Shown: positions 1 through 5,643 of the stretch, piece after piece
Numbering within the stretch: the stretch's first letter is position 1
Layout: every line of letters starts with the position of its first letter
NCBI GenBank assembly: GCA_903916165.1
Contig: CAIWVR010000385.1
Coordinates: 1-8,885, forward strand
DNA length: 8,885 nt
Source: an uncultured Hyphomicrobiales bacterium
Lineage (GTDB): Bacteria; Pseudomonadota; Alphaproteobacteria; Rhizobiales; Beijerinckiaceae
Reading direction: 5' to 3'
Translations under genes and position numbers: made by a program
Notes under the pieces: model-generated
What the model saw: only the letters and a program-made list of their open reading frames with translations
The model's database searches: none
What the model was told of the DNA's origin: nothing

Positions 1-477
1 GCCAAATCGATCATCAGCCAGATCGAGCGCAATGAGACCAACCCGACGCTCGCCACCATCTGGCGCCTTGCCCAGGCGCTCGACGTGTCCATCGAACGCG
101 TGCTGCAAGCCGCCGAGGACGAGCCCTTCATCGAGAAATCAACCAAGGGAGAGACGCCGATCCTGCTGTCGGATGATGGCAAGTGCCGGCTCGCGATCAT
201 CGGCTGGATCAAGACGGTCGAATGGCTGCAATGGTATGATTTTCAGGCCGAGCCCGGTGGAACGCTCGAATCCGACCCGCACCAGCGCGGCTCGATCGAA
301 TGCCTGTCGGTGATCTCGGGCGAACTTGAGGTGGAAGTCTCGGGCGTCATCGAACAGGCCAGGGCCGGCGACACCTTGCGTTACCGCTGCGACCGGCCTC
401 ACATCATCCGCAACACGTCGAAAAAGCCGGCGCATGCGACCATGGTCTGTATCCTCAAAGCCGCCGTCATGGAGTGA
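1..477 (+). CDS. XRE-family HTH transcriptional regulator with C-terminal cupin domain (5' end missing)
   Basis: The reading frame is open from base 1 to TGA 475-477 and gives 158 residues of the C-terminal part. Residues 1-36 (AKSIISQIERNETNPTLATI and on) are the second half of a lambda-repressor/XRE helix-turn-helix; ISQIERNETNPT is the typical recognition-helix region. Residues about 75-150 form a cupin barrel: GELEVEV, then a second cupin motif around GDTLRYRCDRPHIIRN with H134 and N138. The first metal motif is degenerate: only H94 and E100 are obvious. Proteins of this architecture usually bind DNA through the HTH and a small ligand, often an amino-acid or polyamine derivative, through the cupin. 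The ligand cannot be told here. The HTH start and the promoter lie upstream of the window. The stop codon overlaps a possible GTG start of the next gene, so the two may be cotranscribed. Confidence 0.88.
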   Translation, partial: AKSIISQIERNETNPTLATIWRLAQALDVSIERVLQAAEDEPFIEKSTKGETPILLSDDGKCRLAIIGWIKTVEWLQWYDFQAEPGGTLESDPHQRGSIECLSVISGELEVEVSGVIEQARAGDTLRYRCDRPHIIRNTSKKPAHATMVCILKAAVME

Positions 478-482
478 CGATC

Positions 483-489
483 AGGGAGG
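483..489 (+). promoter_or_regulatory. Ribosome binding site AGGGAGG deciding a TTG start
   Basis: AGGGAGG is a seven-base Shine-Dalgarno match placed 5 bases before TTG 495 and 17 bases before the in-frame ATG 507. No such site precedes the other possible start, GTG 474. It therefore favours TTG 495 as start of the DGPA-repeat gene, although 4-base overlap coupling from GTG 474 remains possible. Confidence 0.5.
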
Positions 490-494
490 CCTGC

Positions 495-908
495 TTGCCC
501 CAGCCGATGCTCGAATACCGGATCGAAGAAGACGGGCCGGTCTATACCGAGCTCTGGCTTCTCGACGATCGGCTCCATCGCGAAGACGGCCCTGCCTGCA
601 TCCTGCGGCGCACCTCCGATGGCGCGGTCGGGTTCGAGCTCTGGTATCAGCAGGGGCACCTGCACCGTGAGGACGGCCCGGCCGCCCTTCATTATGACTT
701 CGACAGCGGCCGCGTCACGCAGGCCCATTACTTCCGCGACGGGGCGCCGGCACGCGGCGATGACGGCCCCGAAAGCCTCACCTTCGACGCGCAAACTGGA
801 CGTCTTCAGGACGCCGCATGGATTCGCGACAATGAGGCCCAAGGCTTGACCCTCACCCGCTGGCTCTGGCTCACGCGCGCCCGCGCCGGCGAGGCATCCC
901 GTGATTAG
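495..908 (+). CDS. Small DGPA-repeat (MORN-like) protein of unknown function
   Basis: The 137-residue protein is made of imperfect repeats of 29-30 residues. Each has an aromatic/LW strand, a short turn and a DGPA/DGPE box. LHREDGPA occurs twice exactly (573-596 and 660-683), ARGDDGPES is a third, and EEDGPV near the N-terminus is a degenerate fourth. The spacing resembles beta-hairpin repeats of the MORN/YwqK kind, and HREDGPA repeats occur in uncharacterised bacterial and viral proteins. No catalytic motif, signal peptide or membrane segment is visible. TTG 495 is chosen for its Shine-Dalgarno; GTG 474 (overlapping the upstream stop as GTGA) and ATG 507 are alternatives. The gene follows the XRE-cupin regulator closely and ends 21 bases before mlaE, so it could belong to either unit. 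The coding frame looks real because the two exact peptide copies differ at several third codon positions. The function is unknown. Confidence 0.72.
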   Translation: MPQPMLEYRIEEDGPVYTELWLLDDRLHREDGPACILRRTSDGAVGFELWYQQGHLHREDGPAALHYDFDSGRVTQAHYFRDGAPARGDDGPESLTFDAQTGRLQDAAWIRDNEAQGLTLTRWLWLTRARAGEASRD

Positions 909-929
909 ACTCCGCAAGGCTGCGCCATT

Positions 930-2111
930 ATGACGATTCCACACCAACTGGGAGCAGTCCGGCGCATGACGTCTCAATCGGGGTCAGAACCCGCCTTCTC
1001 GAGCGAACCGCGCGGCGACAGCCTCCGGCTCACGCTGACCGGCACCTGGACCATCGAAGGCTCCGACGAACTCGAGCGCGCCGGTCGCCAGCTGATCAGC
1101 GAAGCCGCCGGCATGCGCGACATTTGCGTCGACCTTGACCAGATCGTGCGTCTCGACACCGCCGGTGCCTGGGTGATCGACCGCAGCCGCGACGCGCTCG
1201 CACGCAGCGGCGCGACGCTGACCTACGAGACCACGCGTCCAGAATTCCGGATCCTTCTCGAAGAAGCCAAATATACTGAATGCCCCCCGCCCCGCCACGG
1301 CCATGACGACGTGATCATCAGCATGCTCGCCGACATTGGCGAGACGCTGGTCAACGTCGGGGGCAACATACTCAACGGCGTGTCCTTCCTCGGCGAAGTG
1401 GTGCATTCCATGATGAAGGCCGTGCGGCATCCCGCACGCTTCCGCGGCACGTCGATCGTCTTCCACATCGAAACCTTTGCTTTGCGCAGCCTGCCGATCA
1501 TCGTCCTGATCAATTTTCTCGTCGGCTGCATCGTCGCGCAACAATCGATCTTCCAGCTGCAGAAATTCGGCGCGGCGACCTTCGCTGTCGATCTCATCGG
1601 CATTCTGGCCTTGCGCGAACTGGCCGTTCTGCTGACCTCGATCATGATCGCAGGCCGCTCGGGCTCGGCGATCACCGCGGAACTCGGCTCGATGAAAATG
1701 CGCGAGGAGATCGACGCCCTGCGCGTGATGGGGATGGATCCCGTCGACGTGCTGATCATGCCGCGCATCCTCGCCTTGCTGATCAGCCTTCCCCTGCTGA
1801 CATTCATGGCCGATATGGCGGCGATCTTTGGTGCCCTGGTGGTCGGCTGGATCTATGGCGGGATCAGCCCCGAGGTCTTTCTGGGCCGCCTGCAATCGGC
1901 CATCGCGCTGAACACATTTCTTGTGGGTCTCATCAAGGCACCCTTCATGGCGCTGGTGATCGGCATGATCGCCGCCATGGAAGGACTGGCAACGAAGGGC
2001 TCGGCGGAATCGCTTGGCCGGCAGGTCACCGCCTCCGTCGTCAAGTCCATCTTCATGGTGATCGTCGTCGACGGCCTGTTTGCGATGTTCTTCGCCTCGA
2101 TCCGGTATTGA
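930..2111 (+). CDS. mlaE: MlaE-family ABC transporter permease with N-terminal STAS domain
   Basis: This 393-residue inner-membrane permease belongs to a lipid-transport (Mla/MCE) ABC system. Residues about 30-120 are a STAS domain like MlaB, with the conserved loop LDTAGAW at 75-81, where T77 occupies the position of the regulatory Ser/Thr. Residues about 130-393 are the MlaE permease: an amphipathic helix region, then hydrophobic segments near 187-210, 223-245, 280-312, 330-352 and 370-390. The family hallmark GRSGSAITAELGSMK is at 242-256, followed by EEIDALRVMGMDP. In E. coli MlaB is a separate protein; here it is fused, as is common in alphaproteobacteria. Two starts compete: ATG 930 (AAGG 10 bases upstream) and ATG 966 (GGGAG 11 bases upstream); both lie before the STAS domain. 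mlaF, mlaD and a lipoprotein gene follow. Confidence 0.95.
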   Translation: MTIPHQLGAVRRMTSQSGSEPAFSSEPRGDSLRLTLTGTWTIEGSDELERAGRQLISEAAGMRDICVDLDQIVRLDTAGAWVIDRSRDALARSGATLTYETTRPEFRILLEEAKYTECPPPRHGHDDVIISMLADIGETLVNVGGNILNGVSFLGEVVHSMMKAVRHPARFRGTSIVFHIETFALRSLPIIVLINFLVGCIVAQQSIFQLQKFGAATFAVDLIGILALRELAVLLTSIMIAGRSGSAITAELGSMKMREEIDALRVMGMDPVDVLIMPRILALLISLPLLTFMADMAAIFGALVVGWIYGGISPEVFLGRLQSAIALNTFLVGLIKAPFMALVIGMIAAMEGLATKGSAESLGRQVTASVVKSIFMVIVVDGLFAMFFASIRY

Positions 2112-2136
2112 GGATGCGTGTGATGCCATTGTCTCG

Positions 2137-2217
2137 TCATTGCGAGCGCAGCGAAGCAATCCAGAGGCCCCACGTGCGGCCTTCTGGATTGCTTCATTGC
2201 TTCGCTCCTCGCAATGA
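2137..2217 (+). repeat. REP-like palindromic repeat, copy 1 (between mlaE and mlaF)
   Basis: The left arm (2137-2165) starts TCATTGCGAGCG and ends GAAGCAATCCAGA. The right arm (2183-2217) is its imperfect reverse complement, from TCTGGATTGCTTC to CTCGCAATGA, around a GC-rich loop of 17 bases. The right arm carries a tandem duplication of ATTGCTTC (2188-2195, 2196-2203) and a nearby 2-base deletion. The same arm sequences recur at 6591-6668. Repeats of this kind are dispersed and intergenic in Bradyrhizobium-like genomes as I know them. Transcribed, it would fold into a long hairpin ending 6 bases before the mlaF Shine-Dalgarno. Confidence 0.85.
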
Positions 2218-2223
2218 TGTCCC

Positions 2224-2228
2224 AGGAG
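2224..2228 (+). promoter_or_regulatory. Ribosome binding site of mlaF
   Basis: AGGAG lies 7 bases before ATG 2236, which fixes the mlaF start. It sits directly after the REP-like hairpin, so the folded repeat could come close to the ribosome landing site. Confidence 0.75.
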
Positions 2229-2235
2229 TTCCCGC

Positions 2236-3060
2236 ATGACGCACGCCCACGCCCCTGCTGCTAAAACCGATGACGTTCCCGCGATCCGCGTGCGCGGCAT
2301 CACCGTGGGCTTTGGCGACAAGCTCATCCTCGAAAATCTCGACCTCGATATCCGGCGCGGCGAGGTTCTCGGCTTTGTGGGTGGCTCGGGCACCGGCAAG
2401 TCGGTGCTGACGCGCACCGTGCTCGGCCTCATACAGCATCGCGCCGGAACGATTGAAGTCTTTGGACAGGATCTCGCCGGGCTTTCGCCCGATCAGCATC
2501 GCGCGCTCGAACGGCGCTGGGGCGTGCTGTTCCAGCAAGGTGCCCTGTTCTCAAGCCTGACCGTGCGCCAGAACATCCAGGTGCCGATGCGCGAATATCT
2601 CAGCCTCTCGCAGGGGCTGATGGACGAGCTCTCCATGCTGAAAATCCGCATGGTTGGCCTGAACCCGGATGCGGCGGACAAATTTCCATCAGAACTGTCG
2701 GGTGGCATGATCAAGCGTGCGGCGCTGGCGCGGGCGCTCGCGCTCGATCCCGAAATCCTCTTTCTCGATGAGCCCACGTCCGGCCTCGACCCGATCGGGG
2801 CGGCTGAATTTGACGCGCTGATCGCGACCCTGCAGAAAACGCTCGGCCTCACCGTTTTCATGGTGACGCATGATCTCGACAGCCTCTATTCGGTCTGTGA
2901 CCGCGTTGCCGCGCTGGCTGACAAAAAGGTCATCGCAGCCGGAACGCTCCCGGAGATCCTGGCGGTCGATCACCCCTGGGTGCAGGCTTATTTTCATGGC
3001 GAGCGCGCCCTGCGCCGCAGCACCGTCTCCAAGGTGCCCGTGCCCTTGAAAGCGCCATGA
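2236..3060 (+). CDS. mlaF: MlaF-family ABC transporter ATP-binding protein
   Basis: The 274-residue cytoplasmic ATPase powers the MlaE permease. All ABC motifs are intact: Walker A GGSGTGKS at 49-56, Q-loop glutamine at about 100 (FQQGALFSSLTV), signature LSGGM at 154-158, Walker B ILFLDEP at 174-180 with catalytic E179, D-loop SGLDP at 182-186 and H-loop H212. FSSLTV followed by NIQVP(M/L)RE is typical of the Mla subfamily rather than amino-acid or metal importers. The C-terminal extension after about 245 (AYFHGERALRR) resembles the MlaF tail that contacts the neighbouring subunit. The start ATG has a good Shine-Dalgarno. The gene is separated from mlaE by 124 bases holding a REP-like repeat and from mlaD by 87 bases in which I see no signal. 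It should be cotranscribed with both. Confidence 0.96.
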   Translation: MTHAHAPAAKTDDVPAIRVRGITVGFGDKLILENLDLDIRRGEVLGFVGGSGTGKSVLTRTVLGLIQHRAGTIEVFGQDLAGLSPDQHRALERRWGVLFQQGALFSSLTVRQNIQVPMREYLSLSQGLMDELSMLKIRMVGLNPDAADKFPSELSGGMIKRAALARALALDPEILFLDEPTSGLDPIGAAEFDALIATLQKTLGLTVFMVTHDLDSLYSVCDRVAALADKKVIAAGTLPEILAVDHPWVQAYFHGERALRRSTVSKVPVPLKAP

Positions 3061-3147
3061 AAGGCTGCGAAAGTCCCGCTTTCAAACAGGCTGCCACGGC
3101 CTGACGGGTCGTGCGCACTCGATGTCAAACAGGGAACCTCGCTGACA

Positions 3148-4461
3148 ATGGAAACCAGGGCCAATTACACCTTGATCGGCGCCTTCGCGCTGGCGGTGGT
3201 CGCCGGTGCCTTTCTGTTCGTCTTCTGGTTCTCGGGCGGCACCAACAAGCAGTCGGGACGGGATTCCTTCCGCATCGTCTTCTCCAGTTCGGTCTCCGGC
3301 CTCACGCGCGGCAGCCAGGTCATGTTCAATGGCCTGAAGGTCGGTGAAGTCACCAATATTGATCTCGCGCCCGATCCGTCCGAGGTCTACGCCATGATCG
3401 AGGTTGATCGCCGCACGCCAGTGAAGACCGACACGCGCGCCCGCCTCGAATATCAGGGCCTGACCGGCGTTGGCTCGATCGCCCTGACCGGCGGCACGTC
3501 AGATGCCGTGCGCCTGTCCGTCAACGGCTCGGGCGTCGCCGAAATCCGCGCCGAGCGTTCAGATTTCCAGAATATCGTTGAGACCTTGCAGGACCTGACC
3601 CGCAAGGTCGACAGCGTGCTCAACAAGGCCGACACGATCGTCACCAACAATGTGGATTCCATCGGCCGCACCGTGAAGAATGTCGAGACCTTCACCGACG
3701 CACTGGCGGTCAATGCCGGCGGCGTGAAGGATTTTCTGGCCGGCATGGCGGATCTGGGAGCCACCATTCGCCCGCTTTCGCAGAAACTCGAAGTGCTGGC
3801 CGGTGATGTCGACAAGCTCGTCATTGCCATCGACCCCGCCAAGGTCCGCAACATCGTCGCCAATGCCGAGGATTTTGCCGCCACGCTCGGCCGTAACAAG
3901 CAGAACATCGACTCGCTGCTCGCCGATTCCGCCAAAGTGGCGCGCGATCTTGGGACCCAGACGGCGAAATTCGACAGCATCATGACCAGCGCGCAGGAAA
4001 TCGCCAAGGCGGTCGACGCCCGGAAAATCACGCATGCAGTTGATTCTCTGGACCAGTTCGCCTCCATACTCGACCAGAACCGGACCAATATTGACAACGT
4101 CATGAAGAACGCCGCCGAGCTCACCGCCAAGCTGAACGCCTCCGCCAACAAGATCGACGGTGTGCTCGCTTCCGCGCAGGGGTTCCTTGGTGGCCCGGGC
4201 TCGTCCGGCATGTTTTCCGACATTGGCGAGGCGGCCAAGGGCATCCGCAAGCTCGCCGACAACCTCGATGCCCGAACCAGGGAAATCACCAACAGCATCA
4301 ATAATTTCACCGGACCAGGCCTGAAGAATTACGAGGCGCTGGCGACCGATGGACGCAAGGCGCTTGACGAGATCAACCGCACCGTGCGCTCGCTCGGGCG
4401 CAATCCGCAGCAGGTTCTGTTTGGTGCCAAGCCGACCGTGCCCGAATATAGCGGGCGCTGA
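3148..4461 (+). CDS. mlaD: MlaD-type MCE domain protein with long helical C-terminal tail
   Basis: This 437-residue protein is the lipid-binding component of the MlaEF transporter, anchored in the inner membrane and projecting into the periplasm. Residues 1-7 are cytoplasmic and about 8-29 form the single membrane helix. The MCE domain spans about 40-118, with GLTRGSQVMFNGLKVGEV at 51-68 and the typical GLTGVGSIALTGG at 104-116. From about 138 to 420 the protein is predicted helical, rich in Asn, Asp, Ala and Lys, with three degenerate units of about 60 residues (169-348). E. coli MlaD is far shorter (about 183 residues), so the tail is the distinctive part; MCE proteins with long helical tails, such as PqiB, form channels across the periplasm. 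AGGGA lies 12 bases before ATG 3148, a rather long spacing. No frameshift is seen. Confidence 0.95.
   Translation: METRANYTLIGAFALAVVAGAFLFVFWFSGGTNKQSGRDSFRIVFSSSVSGLTRGSQVMFNGLKVGEVTNIDLAPDPSEVYAMIEVDRRTPVKTDTRARLEYQGLTGVGSIALTGGTSDAVRLSVNGSGVAEIRAERSDFQNIVETLQDLTRKVDSVLNKADTIVTNNVDSIGRTVKNVETFTDALAVNAGGVKDFLAGMADLGATIRPLSQKLEVLAGDVDKLVIAIDPAKVRNIVANAEDFAATLGRNKQNIDSLLADSAKVARDLGTQTAKFDSIMTSAQEIAKAVDARKITHAVDSLDQFASILDQNRTNIDNVMKNAAELTAKLNASANKIDGVLASAQGFLGGPGSSGMFSDIGEAAKGIRKLADNLDARTREITNSINNFTGPGLKNYEALATDGRKALDEINRTVRSLGRNPQQVLFGAKPTVPEYSGR
3652..4191 (+). repeat. Three degenerate protein-level repeats in the MlaD tail
   Basis: Three in-frame units of about 60 codons run end to end: residues 169-228, 229-289 and 290-348 of the MCE protein. 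Units two and three align without gaps at 17 identical of 61 positions by eye, including F-A, N-I-D, K-x-D and SAQ. Unit one shares the pattern (VDSIGRTVKNVETFTDAL against DPAKVRNIVANAEDFAATL) more weakly. The similarity is visible only in the protein, so the duplication is old. Confidence 0.6.
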
Positions 4462-4560
4462 GGCCACACCTTCCAACAATAACAAGCTCGTACCCCATGC
4501 TGGTGCTTGCGTCTGCGGTCTCGCTGCTGTTCTGATGGTTCGAGCTGGAATCATGGCCCT

Positions 4561-4564
4561 GGAG
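4561..4564 (+). promoter_or_regulatory. Ribosome binding site deciding the GTG start of the lipoprotein gene
   Basis: GGAG is 5 bases before GTG 4570. Longer in-frame starts upstream (for example ATG 4507) would put unrelated hydrophilic residues before the signal peptide and lack such a site. Confidence 0.6.
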
Positions 4565-4569
4565 TTCGT

Positions 4570-5184
4570 GTGAACCGTCGCAACCCGATCTTTTCGAAAA
4601 TGCGTCCCCTCAGGGGGCGGCTGTTTCGCTACGGGGTGTTCAGCTGTGCACTTCTGCTGGCGGGCTGCGGTGCCTCCCCGCTCGCGACTTTCGACCTGTC
4701 GGCACCGTCTTCGGGCGTGAAAGCCCGCAGCACACGCGGCGTGCTGGTCATTCCAGAACCCTCGGCCCAAGCCCCCACAGATGGCGACCGCCTTGTCGTG
4801 CGCACTGGCCCGTCCGCCGTGGCCTTGGTCAAAGGCGCGCAATGGACCGACCGCCTGCCCCGCCTTCTGCAGTCGCGGCTCATCCAGACCTTCGAAAACG
4901 CCAAGCTGCTGCGCAGCGTGAGCCGCCCCGGCGACGGCGTCACTCCCGACCATGGCCTCGTGTGGGACATCCGCCGCTTCGAGATGGACACCACCACGGG
5001 GCAGGCCGTTGTCGAGATTTCGGTGAAGGTGCTCGATACGTCCGGCCATGTGCAGGCCGCCCGGATCTTCACGGCGCAGGCACCAGGCGATGCCAGTCAG
5101 GGCGAGACAGCCAGTCTCGCGCTGGACGATGCCTCAAACAACGTGCTCCGCCAGATTGTCGCCTGGGCCTCGGCCCGCGTCTGA
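4570..5184 (+). CDS. ABC-type transport auxiliary lipoprotein, PqiC/YmbA-like
   Basis: The 204-residue lipoprotein is probably anchored in the outer membrane. From GTG 4570 the protein begins with basic residues (NRRNPIFSKMRPLRGRLFR), then a hydrophobic stretch and the lipobox LAGC at 30-33, so C33 would be lipidated. The following residues (GASPLATFDL) lack an Asp at +2, which fits outer-membrane sorting. The mature domain has the features of the transport-auxiliary lipoprotein family: a strand VLVIPEP, then GAQWTDRLPRLLQSRLIQTFENA, which resembles the W-x-D-x-L-P-x-L-L-Q signature of that family, and a later strand DIRRFEMD. Its position as the fourth gene of the mlaEFD operon agrees. Such proteins are thought to receive the periplasmic end of the MCE protein. 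Its last 51 bases overlap the convergent gene on the other strand. Confidence 0.88.
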   Translation: MNRRNPIFSKMRPLRGRLFRYGVFSCALLLAGCGASPLATFDLSAPSSGVKARSTRGVLVIPEPSAQAPTDGDRLVVRTGPSAVALVKGAQWTDRLPRLLQSRLIQTFENAKLLRSVSRPGDGVTPDHGLVWDIRRFEMDTTTGQAVVEISVKVLDTSGHVQAARIFTAQAPGDASQGETASLALDDASNNVLRQIVAWASARV

Positions 5185-5547
5185 CGCCGCATTCAACTCC
5201 GGTCTGACAAGAAAGGGGCGCGGCTCGATCAGCCGCTGCTCGATCATCTTTTGCTCGGGAAACAAAGCCCTCTCGTCGGGTGTGTCTGGTGCCTGCACCA
5301 CACGCAAAACGTCGTCGAGCTTGCGCGCGAGATCGTCGGCCACAGACTGGAAGCGCAGTTGATCGAGCGTGTCGTGCGACACCCGCTCCAGCCGTTGCAC
5401 GGAGAACATCAGCCGCGCGCGCTCGGAGGCGCGGGCGCGGCGTGCATGTTCGGCGAGAAACCACCGACCACGCTCTGTCTCCAGCACGGCGGCCTCGATC
5501 AGCTCGTAGTCTTCGCTGGCGAAATAGGGGTCGGGCTTGGCGAACAT
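5134..5547 (-). CDS. Conserved-looking small protein of unknown function
   Basis: The 137-residue protein is soluble, highly charged and probably mostly helical; it has no signal peptide or membrane segment. The N-terminal segment DPYFASEDYELIEAAVLETE followed by RGRWFLAEHARR (residues about 6-37) resembles, from memory, the start of many uncharacterised Hyphomicrobiales proteins; I cannot name a family. The middle (about 50-90) has an amphipathic helix pattern (QRLERVSHDTLDQLRFQSV). ATG 5547 is chosen because the recognisable core begins right after it; GTG 5559 would add four residues, and neither start has a clear Shine-Dalgarno. The C-terminal 17 codons overlap the end of the lipoprotein gene in antisense. 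The gene lies 84 bases downstream of the diheme cytochrome gene and may be read with it. An arginine-rich frame over the same bases is less protein-like. Confidence 0.72.
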   Translation of the reverse strand: MFAKPDPYFASEDYELIEAAVLETERGRWFLAEHARRARASERARLMFSVQRLERVSHDTLDQLRFQSVADDLARKLDDVLRVVQAPDTPDERALFPEQKMIEQRLIEPRPFLVRPELNAASDAGRGPGDNLAEHVV

Positions 5548-5643
5548 GGGGCCGTGCACACAAGAGATCGCGATTGATTCGATCTTGTAATTTTCCGCCT
5601 AAAATCGAGGATATCAAGATACCGCAAGGGGATGTGGCAAGCC

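Noticed and set aside
984..2432. Open minus-strand frame of 482 codons across mlaE and into mlaF
   Set aside because: It is antisense to clearly coding mlaE/mlaF, has low-complexity His/Asp/Gln-rich composition, and its CEERSNEAIQ segment is only the REP-like repeat read through.
4497..4535. Twelve-residue hydrophobic mini-ORF (MLVLASAVSLLF) before the lipoprotein gene
   Set aside because: It resembles a leader peptide but has no ribosome site and no attenuator-like hairpins around it; hydrophobic codons are expected by chance in this composition.
3559..5049. Open minus-strand frame of 496 codons across mlaD and the lipoprotein gene
   Set aside because: It is the shadow of GC-rich third codon positions on the other strand; it shows no recognisable motif and no ribosome site, and it covers two well-supported genes.
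5560..5643. Possible promoter (TTGATA, 17 bases, AAAATT on the minus strand) before the unknown gene
   Set aside because: The -10 element matches only 3 of 6 positions and the stretch is simply AT-richer than its surroundings; the support is too weak.
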